Notes: generated from the letters alone by a model not told the origin. 64,000 bases of DNA from Flavobacteriales bacterium (GCA_002706365.1 PALM01000044.1:16414-80413), one strand, 5' to 3'. Counted from the first letter of the stretch, positions 25,984-35,615 are shown. Numbers and translations: made by a program.

Positions 25984-26739
25984 TTATAGTCCATTTATAA
26001 CCACATAGAGCGTTATCAAAGTAGTTACAAATGTTAGGACAGGGGCAAGTTCTCTGGCAACTTGTCTTACTGTAGTTCCTAAAGGTTCTACATAAATAAT
26101 ATCTCCGGCTTGTAAGATGATATTTCCTTGACTAATCCCTTCAATATGGGAAAGATCAATATGATGGATCATTGGGTCTGCTAAATCGCCCCTGATCAGT
26201 GTTATTCGATTAGCCCTTCCATCTTCTCTTAGTCCGCCTGCAAGAGCTAATGCTTCCAAAAGAGTCACATTGTTATTTTGAAGGGTGATCACCATGCCAT
26301 TACCTCCATTTCCTGGGAAAATGGTAACTCTTCTATTGGTTACATTCAGCATGATGAATGGGTCTATATATACTTCTTCATAGAGCTCTTCCAAAAAGAG
26401 CTCTGCTTCTCTAAGGGTTTTCCCGGCAATATCTACCCTGCCAATTATTGGAAGATTTACAATACCGTCGTATTCAACCGTGTAATTGATCCCTTCATTG
26501 AGCATTCGCATTTGCTGCAGATTCTCATTGGTTACATCGATCAGTCTGAATCCATTATTGGTGAAAAGACGAAAGCTTATGATGTCATTTGGAGCGATCT
26601 TCCACTCATTGATTGAGTCTCTAACTATCTCATCATATTCATAACCTCTATCAGTTTTGAACATAATGCTTGGGTTATAGGGTGCACAAGCAGCAAAAAA
26701 GCTAGCGATAATAGCAACAAGGGCAATCTTTCTTATCAT
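25984..26739 (-). CDS. polysaccharide export outer-membrane protein (Wza-like)
   Basis: About 251 residues, starting at the ATG at 26739 (MIRKIALVAI). An upstream TTG at 26751 is less likely. It is a lipoprotein: the signal ends in FFAACAPYNP. It contains a Poly_export domain (DIISFRLFTNNG to LPIIGRVDIAGKTLREAELFLEE) and an SLBB-type domain (VTIFPGNGGNGMVITLQNNNVTLLEALALAGGL). A C-terminal hydrophobic helix could form the outer-membrane channel. It works with the tyrosine autokinase encoded just downstream. Confidence 0.92.
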   Translation of the reverse strand: MIRKIALVAIIASFFAACAPYNPSIMFKTDRGYEYDEIVRDSINEWKIAPNDIISFRLFTNNGFRLIDVTNENLQQMRMLNEGINYTVEYDGIVNLPIIGRVDIAGKTLREAELFLEELYEEVYIDPFIMLNVTNRRVTIFPGNGGNGMVITLQNNNVTLLEALALAGGLREDGRANRITLIRGDLADPMIHHIDLSHIEGISQGNIILQAGDIIYVEPLGTTVRQVARELAPVLTFVTTLITLYVVINGL

Positions 26740-26792
26740 AGTAGAGCTCAAAAATGCAAATCTATCAATTTATAAATGTACAGAAGACCGGA

Positions 26793-27980
26793 TTACGCAA
26801 GAAGGGATTGGTAAAGTTGGTCCATATCCCTAACCAGCCTGCTGTAATGATACTTGTTGCTGGCATATTCCCAACCCTGCTCGGATAGATTTTTCCGCAA
26901 TTTAGCGTCTTCTACCAATTCTAACAAGCCTTGTTGAAAGCCATGATGGTCTTCAGCTTCTTTTACAATTGCAGTTTTGTTTGGCAGAACGGTATTGATC
27001 ACACCTCCTACCTTGGTAGTGATAATTGGTTTTCCGGCAGCCTGTGCTTCAATTAGGCTTACAGGAGTGCCTTCATTGAGTGAAGTAAGGGCTACAATAT
27101 CCAAACCTGCGGTTACTGTATCAATTCCCTTGATCCAGGAGGTGAAATGCAAGCTGGCCTTTCTCATCTGGCTTACATCTCCGTTGACATAATCTATTCC
27201 TAAGCTAGCGCTGTAGGCTTTTAAACTTTCTCTTTCTAAACCATCGCCAACAATAAAGCCTCTTACTTTCTGATTGCTATTCTCCAAACTGTGCTTGAAA
27301 GCGTCGATAAAGAGTTTATGGTTCTTAATAGGCACCAATCTTCCGATTATTCCCACCGCAATCTCATCATCCTCTAAAAGGAACTCATCTCTAAACGCCT
27401 TTCTTTTAGCTGCCTGATCTTCACGAAATTTCTCCAATTCAAAACCCAATGGAATGACTTCGATCTTAGAGGCATTGCATATTCTGTATCGCCGACTCAA
27501 TTCCAATTTCTGACGTTCGCTAATAGCAACGATCTTATCTGTCTTAAGTGCCAATACACGCTCAATATTCTTGTAAAGACTACTCTTGAACCTGCCAAAA
27601 TAGGAGTGGAATACATGTCCGTGAAAGGTATGTACCATTTTAGCCTTGCCATAAGCAATTCCGGCACTTCTACCAATTGCTCCGGCTTTAGAGGCATGAG
27701 TATGGATTATATCCGGCTTGAAATCCTTGATGATCTGCTTGATATGCTTGTAGGCAATGCGATCATTATTGAAATCCACATCCCTATGCATCCCATCGAT
27801 CAAATGACCTTTAACACCTACTTGATTGAGTATGTGATTCGAGCTTTCCTCTGAGTCTTCTTCTCTACCTCCAACCAATAAAGTCTCATATTCAGGCGAA
27901 AGGTATTTTGTAAGTAAGGCCGCATTGAATGTAGGACCTCCTAGATTAAAGCGATTTATGATCCTAAGAATCTTAGGCAT
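26793..27980 (-). CDS. glycosyltransferase family 4
   Basis: The 395-residue GT-B protein has an N-terminal acceptor domain (KILRIINRFNLGGPTFNAALL) and a C-terminal nucleotide-sugar domain with VGIIGRLVPIKNHKLFIDAF and the EX7E-like TSLNEGTPVSLIEAQAAGKPIITTKVGG. It adds one sugar to a growing polysaccharide on the cytoplasmic side. It lies between asnB and the Wza-like gene in the same operon. Donor sugar not predictable from sequence. Confidence 0.92.
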   Translation of the reverse strand: MPKILRIINRFNLGGPTFNAALLTKYLSPEYETLLVGGREEDSEESSNHILNQVGVKGHLIDGMHRDVDFNNDRIAYKHIKQIIKDFKPDIIHTHASKAGAIGRSAGIAYGKAKMVHTFHGHVFHSYFGRFKSSLYKNIERVLALKTDKIVAISERQKLELSRRYRICNASKIEVIPLGFELEKFREDQAAKRKAFRDEFLLEDDEIAVGIIGRLVPIKNHKLFIDAFKHSLENSNQKVRGFIVGDGLERESLKAYSASLGIDYVNGDVSQMRKASLHFTSWIKGIDTVTAGLDIVALTSLNEGTPVSLIEAQAAGKPIITTKVGGVINTVLPNKTAIVKEAEDHHGFQQGLLELVEDAKLRKNLSEQGWEYASNKYHYSRLVRDMDQLYQSLLA

Positions 27981-28021
27981 AATTGATTTGGTCTATTAAA
28001 AATGGTGTTTAGTCGACGAAT

Positions 28022-29917
28022 TTAGGCAATATATCGCTTCCACCAATGGTTGAAGACAACAAGCGCCCATATATTCGCCTGAACGTCGGCAGGTCTGTTC
28101 GACTGCAAACGATCCTTTAGGAAATTTACGTAAGAAACGTTGAATAAGTTTTGCTCTTGCAAGAATTCTGTCGACAATAAGTCGTCGAAAACCAGCTCTT
28201 TAAGTTCGTTGTTCAACCAACTCCACAATGGTACCTCAAAGCCTTGTTTAGGCTTGGAATATAGAGCTTCGGGTAGGAAGGGTCTGGCGGCATCTCGCAA
28301 GATCCTTTTTGTTGAAAACTCGCTAATCTTATAAGTTGAGGGTAATTGGAAAGCGAAATCTACCATCTTGTGGTCGAGAAAAGGTGTGCGGACTTCAAGA
28401 CTGCACGACATCGACATCAAGTCGACCTTTCGAAGCATGTCGCTCAGCAAGACCATATTCAGATCGGTGTAAAGTACATTGTTAAAATCATCAGATTGCA
28501 TCAAGGCATGCAATAGATTGTATTTTCTTCTGCGATATACATCTCCTTCAAGCTGTTTGATCATCAAATTGGCCGCATTGGCTTCATTTTGCAAGCCTGC
28601 CCACAACCAGTATCGCTCGGGTATACTCAAAGCAGAGCCTTCTGAGAACTTGTGAAGCTTTCTAATGAAATTTCCAAGCTTGGTATGTCTGCTTTTTGGC
28701 ATGACCTGCCATAATGTGCTGAGGTTCTTGGTAAGGCTGGTCTTTAGACCTTCCTTGCGCATCATGAACTCTCCTCTATGCTTGTTGTAACCGGCAAAGA
28801 TCTCATCAGCCCCATCGCCTGAAAGGGCTACTTTCACTGCTCCCGCTGTTTTCTTACTCAATGCGTGTACTGCTAAGGCAGATGAATCGGCGAAAGGCTC
28901 ATCGATATAGTTCAAGCTATACTCCAAACTTTCGAGTAGGTCATTTTCACCAAGCATATAGGCCGTATGATCAGTTTTGTACTTCTTGGCCAGTAGAAGA
29001 GCGTGTTCACTCTCGTCGAAATGCTTGTTGTCTTTGAATCCAACTGAAAAGGTTTTAAGATCTTTCTGATGTCTACTTGCCAATGCAGTTATCAATGAAG
29101 AATCGATTCCACCACTTAGAAAGGTGCCCAAAGGAACATCTGATACAAGTCTGTTCTTTACAGAATTCTCCAATATCTCGATCAATTTGATCTGAGCATC
29201 ATCATAGCTTATCCTGCTGTAATTTGGATTCGCAGGATCGTATTCCAATTGATAGAACGGAATACTTTGTAGTCTCTTTTGAGAATCCACCTTGAGATAA
29301 TGTCCCGGCTCCAATTTTTTAAGATCCTTGATGATCGAATGCGGTTCCGGGATGTAATTAAGCTGAAGATAGGTGTATAGTGAGTTGTGGTCTAATTCTC
29401 TTGGAATATCAAATTCCAGCAGAGCTTTCATCTCAGATCCAAAGGCAAAATATTCTTCAGAATTATAGAAAAGCAATGGTTTAATGCCAAATCTATCCCT
29501 AGCCAGAAGCAATGCATTCTCTTCTCTATCGAAAATGGCCAAGGCGAAGAATCCATCTAGCTTATTCAGGAATGCTGTGCCAAATTGAATGTAGGCATGC
29601 AAAAGGACTTCAGTATCTCCAGAAGTTTTGAACTGTATGCCATGAGCTTCGAGCTCTTTTTTGATCTCACGGTAATTGTAGATCTCCCCATTAAAGACTA
29701 TACAATATCTTCTCGTAGGATCGAAAAAGGGTTGATTAGAGGCTTCAGAGGTATCTAGAATTGCCAATCTGCGATGCCCAAGTCCAGCTCTCTCGAAGAA
29801 TTCTATACCCATGGAGTCAGGCCCGCGTTTGCTAAGCTTATCGACAGCCGCCTTAAGAGCTTTCTTTTGCTCTTCTTTGATGACTCCACTGGAAAATATC
29901 CCGCTAATTCCGCACAT
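28022..29917 (-). CDS. asnB: asparagine synthase (glutamine-hydrolysing) family
   Basis: The 631-residue protein has the N-terminal nucleophile Cys2 (MCGISGIFSSG), a class II glutaminase domain (VFNGEIYNYREIKKELEAHG) and the ATP-pyrophosphatase loop SGGIDSSLITALASR near residue 258. AsnB-type proteins in polysaccharide loci often amidate sugar carboxyl groups rather than make asparagine. Here the gene is the first of the export operon, which supports that role; it is not proven. Confidence 0.92.
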   Translation of the reverse strand: MCGISGIFSSGVIKEEQKKALKAAVDKLSKRGPDSMGIEFFERAGLGHRRLAILDTSEASNQPFFDPTRRYCIVFNGEIYNYREIKKELEAHGIQFKTSGDTEVLLHAYIQFGTAFLNKLDGFFALAIFDREENALLLARDRFGIKPLLFYNSEEYFAFGSEMKALLEFDIPRELDHNSLYTYLQLNYIPEPHSIIKDLKKLEPGHYLKVDSQKRLQSIPFYQLEYDPANPNYSRISYDDAQIKLIEILENSVKNRLVSDVPLGTFLSGGIDSSLITALASRHQKDLKTFSVGFKDNKHFDESEHALLLAKKYKTDHTAYMLGENDLLESLEYSLNYIDEPFADSSALAVHALSKKTAGAVKVALSGDGADEIFAGYNKHRGEFMMRKEGLKTSLTKNLSTLWQVMPKSRHTKLGNFIRKLHKFSEGSALSIPERYWLWAGLQNEANAANLMIKQLEGDVYRRRKYNLLHALMQSDDFNNVLYTDLNMVLLSDMLRKVDLMSMSCSLEVRTPFLDHKMVDFAFQLPSTYKISEFSTKRILRDAARPFLPEALYSKPKQGFEVPLWSWLNNELKELVFDDLLSTEFLQEQNLFNVSYVNFLKDRLQSNRPADVQANIWALVVFNHWWKRYIA

Positions 29918-29930
29918 TGGCTAGATCAAA

Positions 29931-30320
29931 TTATTGATATGCTTTTCTTAAACTCTTGATCAATAAGACCGTCCAGCCGATGATCAATAAAGTGCCTCCA
30001 ATAGGAGTGATCGGACCGAGATTTTCCAATCCCTCAATACCGATCAGCTCTCTTGTGCTTAATAGATAGATCGAAAAGGAAAAGCAAATCGTGCCCGACA
30101 CTATCAACCATAATAGCAGCTTGCTTCTGAATTCATCGTAAGGTTGAAAGCCGAGTACCATGAGAAGGATCGCATGATACATTTGATATCGAACTCCGGT
30201 CTGGAAACTATCGACCAGCGAATCGCCCAATACTGAACTGAGGGCGTGTGAGGCCATGGCTCCATTGATCACGGCGGTTAGGCCGAAAAAGAAGGCCCAT
30301 GACAAAAAACTTCTTCTCAT
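29931..30320 (-). CDS. DUF423 family membrane protein
   Basis: This is a 129-residue protein with four hydrophobic segments. It has the family pattern AVINGAMASHAL near the N-terminus, FQTGVRYQMYHAILLMVLG and GPITPIGGTLLIIGWTVLL. It is widespread (YgdD-like) but without a known function. Its 3' end is 13 nt before asnB, so it may be transcribed with the polysaccharide operon. It is divergent from the saccharopine dehydrogenase-like gene. Confidence 0.88.
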   Translation of the reverse strand: MRRSFLSWAFFFGLTAVINGAMASHALSSVLGDSLVDSFQTGVRYQMYHAILLMVLGFQPYDEFRSKLLLWLIVSGTICFSFSIYLLSTRELIGIEGLENLGPITPIGGTLLIIGWTVLLIKSLRKAYQ

Positions 30321-30396
30321 TTTCCAAAGATAACCAATGGGAAAGATTAAAATTGTGGAATCAATAAATGACTGAATTTCAACACGCCAGATATTA

Positions 30397-31752
30397 ATGA
30401 GCCAAGAAGGAGAACATAAAAAGATATTATTGATCGGGGCTGGTCGCTCTTCGCAGTATTTGATCCACTACCTTATCAAGAATGCTAAAACTGAAGGCTG
30501 GAAGCTTAAGATTGCCGACCTCAACTTTTCAGACGACTTCAAGACTAAGATGCAAGCAAATGAGCTTGTAGAACTGGTTCAATTAGATATCAAAGAAGAG
30601 GAAGCCCGAAGAAAAGAGGTAAATGCATCGGATCTTGTGATTTCAATGTTACCTGCTCATATGCATATTGAGGTAGCTAAGGATTGTATCTCCTTCAAAA
30701 AGCATATGGTTACAGCTTCCTATATCTCTCCAGAAATGAAAGCTCTTGAAGCTGATGCAAAGGCCGCAGGTGTTTGTATGATCAATGAGATAGGAGTAGA
30801 TCCAGGTATTGATCATTGCTCGGCAATGGAGCAGATTGATGCCATTAGAGATGCAGGAGGGAAGATGCTCGACTTCGAAACATTCACCGGAGGATTAGTA
30901 GCCCCAGATTCAGACAATAACCCTTGGAACTATAAATTCTCTTGGAATCCAAGGAATGTGGTTATTGCCGGACAAGGTGGTGCAGTGAAGTTCATTCAGG
31001 AAGGAACCTACAAATACATTCCTTATCATAAACTTTTCAGAAGAACTGAATTGATCCAAATTGATGGATTTGGAAAGTTCGAAGGTTATGCCAACCGCGA
31101 TTCACTGAAATACCGACAGGTTTATGGTTTAGAGGATATCCGAACCATGTTCAGAGGGACATTGAGAAGAACTGGTTTCTGCAGAGCCTGGGATGCATTC
31201 ATTCAATTGGGAGCTACAGATGATTCATATGTCATCGAGAATTCTGCTGAACTTACTTTTAGAGAATTCATCAATCTTTTCTTGCCTTATAATCCACACG
31301 ATTCTGTGGAGCTAAAGCTCAGACATTATCTCAATCTGGCGCATGATGAGGTTGAACTTTTCGATAAGCTGGCTTGGCTAGATATCTTTGAAGAGATTCC
31401 GGTTGAATTGGAAAGAGCCACTCCAGCGCAAATCTTGCAAAAGATCCTAGAGCGCAAATGGAAGCTTGAAGAAGGCGATCACGATATGATCGTAATGTGG
31501 CATAAATTCGTCTATGAGATGGATGGTGTGGAGCGTGAAAAACATTCCTCCATGGTCTTGAAGGGAGATGATGATTTCACTGCTATGTCTAAGAGTGTTG
31601 GACTTCCCGTTGCATTATCTGCACGTTTGATCTTGGATGGTAGTATCACAGAAAGTGGAATCCATGTACCCATCAAAAAGGGAATGTATACGCCAATACT
31701 AAAAGCTCTGGAAGAGGAGGGAATACGTTTTACTGAAAAACAGATCCGCTAA
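30397..31752 (+). CDS. saccharopine dehydrogenase family protein
   Basis: The 451-residue protein has an N-terminal Rossmann motif, KILLIGAGRSSQYLIHYL. It then has the family signatures VISMLPAHMHIEVAKDCI and MINEIGVDPGIDHCSAMEQID and a large C-terminal domain (NPWNYKFSWNPRNVVIAGQ). It is close to the glutamate-forming saccharopine dehydrogenase (LYS9-like), which oxidises saccharopine to aminoadipate semialdehyde and glutamate in lysine breakdown. It is a single gene whose stop abuts the convergent FAH gene with no space. Confidence 0.88.
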   Translation: MSQEGEHKKILLIGAGRSSQYLIHYLIKNAKTEGWKLKIADLNFSDDFKTKMQANELVELVQLDIKEEEARRKEVNASDLVISMLPAHMHIEVAKDCISFKKHMVTASYISPEMKALEADAKAAGVCMINEIGVDPGIDHCSAMEQIDAIRDAGGKMLDFETFTGGLVAPDSDNNPWNYKFSWNPRNVVIAGQGGAVKFIQEGTYKYIPYHKLFRRTELIQIDGFGKFEGYANRDSLKYRQVYGLEDIRTMFRGTLRRTGFCRAWDAFIQLGATDDSYVIENSAELTFREFINLFLPYNPHDSVELKLRHYLNLAHDEVELFDKLAWLDIFEEIPVELERATPAQILQKILERKWKLEEGDHDMIVMWHKFVYEMDGVEREKHSSMVLKGDDDFTAMSKSVGLPVALSARLILDGSITESGIHVPIKKGMYTPILKALEEEGIRFTEKQIR

Positions 31753-31761
31753 TTATCGGAT
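31744..31761. terminator. small hairpin at the convergent stop codons
   Basis: ATCCG and CGGAT form a 5-bp stem around the two adjoining stop codons. It is short and lacks a T-run, so a terminator role is weak. Confidence 0.25.
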
Positions 31762-32364
31762 ATCTATAGCTAATACTTTTTCGCCACCCAATACGGCTTC
31801 TAAACGATCTCCTTTTTGAACAGCTCCTACACCTTCGGGTGTACCGGTATAGATAAGATCTCCGATCTTCAATGTGAAAAAGCCGGATATATAAGAGATC
31901 AGTTCATCAATTGAAAAGATCATGTCTTTGCTATTTCCATCTTGTTTCTTTTCTCCGTTTTGGAAGAGTTGAAAGTCGATGCTCTGCATATCCTTGAACT
32001 TTTCTTTGGATACGAATTTCCCAACAGGAGATGAACCGTCGAAAGCTTTTGCTTTGTCCCAAGGCAGACCCTTTTTCTTGCATTCAGCCTGTATGTCCCT
32101 GGCCGTAAAATCAATTCCCAAACTCAGCTCATCATAGTATTTATGAGCGAATTCTGGAGCAATGTGTTTGCCTACCTTTTTGATCCTCACTACCACTTCC
32201 ACTTCATAATGGATGTCATTTGAGAAGTCGGGATAGAAGAATGGTTGGCCCTTTATAGGTATAGATGTCTGCGGTTTTAAGAAGAGTACAGGTTCCTTAG
32301 GTACTTCGTTCTTTAATTCAGCCGCATGGGCGCGATAGTTTCTGCCAACGCAAATGATCTTCAT
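31753..32364 (-). CDS. fumarylacetoacetate hydrolase family protein
   Basis: The 203-residue single-domain FAH enzyme has KIICVGRNYRAHAAEL at the start, FLKPQTSIP, HYEVEVVVRI (metal-binding Glu residues) and GDLIYTGTPEGVGAVQKGD. Members hydrolyse or decarboxylate diketone acids such as acylpyruvate or oxaloacetate. It is much shorter than the true fumarylacetoacetase at 57317. It is 6 nt after the exonuclease gene and ends the OmpA, exonuclease and FAH operon. Confidence 0.9.
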   Translation of the reverse strand: MKIICVGRNYRAHAAELKNEVPKEPVLFLKPQTSIPIKGQPFFYPDFSNDIHYEVEVVVRIKKVGKHIAPEFAHKYYDELSLGIDFTARDIQAECKKKGLPWDKAKAFDGSSPVGKFVSKEKFKDMQSIDFQLFQNGEKKQDGNSKDMIFSIDELISYISGFFTLKIGDLIYTGTPEGVGAVQKGDRLEAVLGGEKVLAIDIR

Positions 32365-32370
32365 CTGATT

Positions 32371-33138
32371 CTAATTATTGAAATCGCGCAATTTGATCGA
32401 GGTTAAAACCTTTTTGGTGTATTGTGGAAAATCACCATCCATCATCCAAGCATAATAAGAGGGCTCTTTTTTAAAGACCTCGCTTACACTTTTACCTCTG
32501 TGTTTTCCAAAGTTGAAGACTTCTACATTGTTTTCATCGTAGACAATCCGACCAACCAAATCAACATTGCGCTGGCGCTCAGAGAATTCAGCTAGAAAGT
32601 CCACATCATTCTCAAGTTCTGCGTATTTGTCGAGCTGTGCTTCAAGCACTTCATGAGTGGCAATGATATCAGCTTCAGCAGAGTGAGCATCTACCAATTC
32701 CTTATCGCAGTAAAACTTATATGCGGCTACCAAGGTTCGCTGCTCCATTTTATGGAAGATGTTCTGCACATCAACGCATTTGCGATTTTCCAGATCGAAA
32801 TCTACTCCTACTCTCAAGAACTCTTCAGCTAGCAAAGGCACATCGAATTTATTGGAATTGTATCCTGCCAGATCACTATTGCCGATGAATTGAGCAAGAC
32901 TTTTGGCTAGTGCTCTGAAAGTGGGCTCATCTTTAACATCTTCATCATAGATCCCATGCACTTCAGAAGATTGTTCAGGGATAGGCATTTCGGGATTCAC
33001 TCGGCGTGTTTTGATCTCTTTTTCTCCATTGGGATGCAATTTCAAAATAGAGATCTCAACAATGCGATCCTTGGATACATCTACACCTGTGGTTTCAAGA
33101 TCGAAAAAAACGATAGGCTTCTTTAATTCTAACTGCAT
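32371..33138 (-). CDS. DEDDh 3'-5' exonuclease
   Basis: This is a 255-residue DnaQ-fold nuclease. It has Exo I FFDLETTGVDVSKDRIVEIS, Exo II AGYNSNKFDVPLLAEEF and Exo III HSAEADIIATHEVLE. A C-terminal module of about 50 residues, FNFGKHRGKSVSEVF, resembles the C-terminal part of exodeoxyribonuclease X-like proteins. It degrades single-stranded DNA or RNA ends. It starts 4 nt after the OmpA gene stop. Confidence 0.92.
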   Translation of the reverse strand: MQLELKKPIVFFDLETTGVDVSKDRIVEISILKLHPNGEKEIKTRRVNPEMPIPEQSSEVHGIYDEDVKDEPTFRALAKSLAQFIGNSDLAGYNSNKFDVPLLAEEFLRVGVDFDLENRKCVDVQNIFHKMEQRTLVAAYKFYCDKELVDAHSAEADIIATHEVLEAQLDKYAELENDVDFLAEFSERQRNVDLVGRIVYDENNVEVFNFGKHRGKSVSEVFKKEPSYYAWMMDGDFPQYTKKVLTSIKLRDFNN

Positions 33139-33142
33139 AAAT

Positions 33143-35539
33143 CTATTTGATGAAAATTCTCACAAATTGATACTTCTCATAAGTAGAGTGATTGCTTTTA
33201 GCATCGTACTTATACTCAGGACCGGTAATCAATGTGTTTATGTCTACAAAGTTGTATCGAGCTTCTTCAATTCCTCTTTGCTTTAAGACAGTTTCGAGCA
33301 ATCTTTTGGTGTCGTAAGCTCTTTTTCTAGTGAGGGCTTGATTGCTTTTATATGTTCTAGTAGGCACTTTAGATGCACTTGAAGTAATGATGATCTGAAC
33401 TGATCCTTTACTTTCCACTACATCCACAATATCATTAATGAAAGAGATGAAATCAGCATTTTGCAAATTGATGCCGGTTGCATTGTAAGGGAAGTACTTT
33501 TGGAAGTAAGCGATCACATTGGCCAATTCCTCCGGCTGAGGATAAGTCTCCTTAAATGCTCTTTCGTCATTTACGCTAACCGTATAAGCTTTAAGTGCTG
33601 GTTTTTTCGGTGGAACGTATTGATAAACTCCTTCTTTGACCTTTAAAAAGGTCATTTTCTCACCTTTGTCGTTGTACAAGACGATCATATCACCATCCGG
33701 TACATTTGATCCAAAGTCCATTAAATAGGCTTCATCCATTGCCAAGGCGGCAAAATGGAATCCACCTTTTTCATCGGTAGATTGTACATCGATCACATTT
33801 CCATTTTCATCCAAGAGTTTTACATTCATTCCGGCTACAGCAATTCCATTGAATTTTGCTTGTGCTCCCGGCTCTGGTCTACTGCTAGATGCAATAATGC
33901 TATCTGTTTTAACTTCAACAGCTTTCAGCTTGATGTCTTTGTAGATCTCTTGATAGCTTGATCCTTCAGGCACGAAGATATCTTCCTCATAGGTTTCGAA
34001 ATCATCTGCTTCATAGATGATGTGATATGATCTATTAGGCTCCAGGATCACAGAGAACTCACCATCTCTTTGTCTGGGCGAGTAGGTTCCAACCAGTTCT
34101 CCATCCGCATTGTCCAATACGGTGACTTCCGCACCAACAGGAGGCCTGCTGCTATTTGCATAGACGAATTTTCCTCTGTAAAGGGTAAGCGGAGTTTCTT
34201 CAGCATCGATCAATTTCAACATATAGATATCGGTCTCTCCAAAGCCTTCATCCTTATAAGATGAAAAATAAGCTCTCTTACCATCTGGGGTTGTGGCAAA
34301 GAAGATATCATTCTCTAAAGAGTTTACCGGATAGCCGAGATTTTCAGGACTGCTCCAGCCTTTCTCTTCTACGAAATTGGATGAGAAGATGTCGTATCCT
34401 CCCATGCTAGGGTGACCATCAGAACTGAAATAAAGTGTTTTTCCATCTGGGTGTATAAATACCCCATCTTCATTGAATTTGGTATTTATACCGGGACCCA
34501 TATTCACCGCATCAGCCCACTCTCCATTTGGAAGCTTTCTGCAGAAATAAACATCCATACCACCATAACCACCTTCTCTATCACTAGTGAAATACAATCT
34601 TTCTCCACTTGGTGCAATACTCACATGCGTTTCATTTGCTTTTGGATCATTTATGTTCGAGCCTAATAACTCAGGAGTAGACCATTTCTCAATACCTGCT
34701 GAGTCACCTTCTAAATTCGATTCGTACAATGCGCCATTATTGCCTTCACCTTTATAGATAAATAGCGTTTTCCCGTCGGCAGATAATGAAAGTATCGCCT
34801 CATTGCCATCCGTGCTTATGTTCAATTGTGAAGGTTCAGACCACACACCATTGTCGTTGAATGAAATGTAGATGTCCTCAAAGTATTGTCCGTCAATTGG
34901 GTCAACAAGTTCACTATTCGAACCATCAGCGCGCAACCTTCTTGAAGTGAAATAGATTGCAGATTCATCAATTCGAATTGCCGGACTATAATCGGCGTAT
35001 TGCGAATTGAGATTCTCTCCTAAATTGGTAAACTCAACCTTTCTTATGTTTTTTATAGCATCTTTTGCATACTCAGACATTTTGATCCTGTTCTGCACAT
35101 CTTCATAAAGGTAATGCTTGTTATTGATGAATCCTTGGAACTTTTTGAAGTTCAAGATGGCATCATCAAATCGGAGTCTAGAGTGCAGCGCTAAACCGTA
35201 ATAATAATGCGCATCAATGGGGGCGTTCTCTTCTCTTGAGCTGTATGGGGTGTAATTTGGGTCTACATCCTTGATCGACTTCTCAAAATATTGCAGAGCA
35301 GCTTCCTGATCCTTCTTTCGAGGCGACTTTGACATTGCCAATCCCATATTGAAGTTGAGGTTGGCATTCTCGGGATCCGACTGAAGTAGTTCTTGAAGGA
35401 GTGGTTGAGCTTGTGTAAAACGCTTTTCATCCATTAGATAAAGCGCTTCTGTGAATTTCTCCTTATCAGTTGATTGCGCAGTAAGGGCTATATTGATACC
35501 CAGGCTAAACAGTAAGCAGAGGAATATGCTATTTTTCAT
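33143..35539 (-). CDS. OmpA family protein with TPR and PD40 beta-propeller repeats
   Basis: The 798-residue exported protein has a signal peptide (about 1 to 20) and TPR-like helices (25 to 150). It then has four to five PD40 blades between about 180 and 430 (GERLYFTSDREGGYGG, GKTLYFSSDGHPSMGG) and an immunoglobulin-like carboxypeptidase-regulatory region (about 455 to 650). The C-terminal OmpA peptidoglycan-binding domain has NQALTRKRAYDTKRLL. This architecture is typical of Bacteroidota outer-membrane lipoproteins and gliding or T9SS accessory proteins. It is first in a three-gene operon. Confidence 0.92.
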   Translation of the reverse strand: MKNSIFLCLLFSLGINIALTAQSTDKEKFTEALYLMDEKRFTQAQPLLQELLQSDPENANLNFNMGLAMSKSPRKKDQEAALQYFEKSIKDVDPNYTPYSSREENAPIDAHYYYGLALHSRLRFDDAILNFKKFQGFINNKHYLYEDVQNRIKMSEYAKDAIKNIRKVEFTNLGENLNSQYADYSPAIRIDESAIYFTSRRLRADGSNSELVDPIDGQYFEDIYISFNDNGVWSEPSQLNISTDGNEAILSLSADGKTLFIYKGEGNNGALYESNLEGDSAGIEKWSTPELLGSNINDPKANETHVSIAPSGERLYFTSDREGGYGGMDVYFCRKLPNGEWADAVNMGPGINTKFNEDGVFIHPDGKTLYFSSDGHPSMGGYDIFSSNFVEEKGWSSPENLGYPVNSLENDIFFATTPDGKRAYFSSYKDEGFGETDIYMLKLIDAEETPLTLYRGKFVYANSSRPPVGAEVTVLDNADGELVGTYSPRQRDGEFSVILEPNRSYHIIYEADDFETYEEDIFVPEGSSYQEIYKDIKLKAVEVKTDSIIASSSRPEPGAQAKFNGIAVAGMNVKLLDENGNVIDVQSTDEKGGFHFAALAMDEAYLMDFGSNVPDGDMIVLYNDKGEKMTFLKVKEGVYQYVPPKKPALKAYTVSVNDERAFKETYPQPEELANVIAYFQKYFPYNATGINLQNADFISFINDIVDVVESKGSVQIIITSSASKVPTRTYKSNQALTRKRAYDTKRLLETVLKQRGIEEARYNFVDINTLITGPEYKYDAKSNHSTYEKYQFVRIFIK

Positions 35540-35569
35540 AGATCATTTAATAATTGAAGCCTGTCCTCG

Positions 35570-35577
35570 CAAATATA
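35570..35577 (-). promoter_or_regulatory. -7 box of the OmpA operon
   Basis: TATATTTG on the minus strand matches TAnnTTTG exactly and lies about 30 nt before the OmpA ATG. No TTG is present at the normal -33 position; the CRP-like box lies there instead. Confidence 0.45.
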
Positions 35578-35594
35578 TCGCAATCAATCGATTG

Positions 35595-35615
35595 AATGTG
35601 ATTTAGATCACATTT
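35595..35615. promoter_or_regulatory. near-consensus CRP/FNR-type operator
   Basis: The sequence contains TGTGATTTAGATCACA, a 16-mer with both half-sites TGTGA and TCACA separated by 6 nt, and further symmetric AA/TT flanks. The centre (35604.5) is about 38 to 42 nt upstream of the start site predicted by the -7 box, where class II CRP-type activators bind. Confidence 0.6.
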
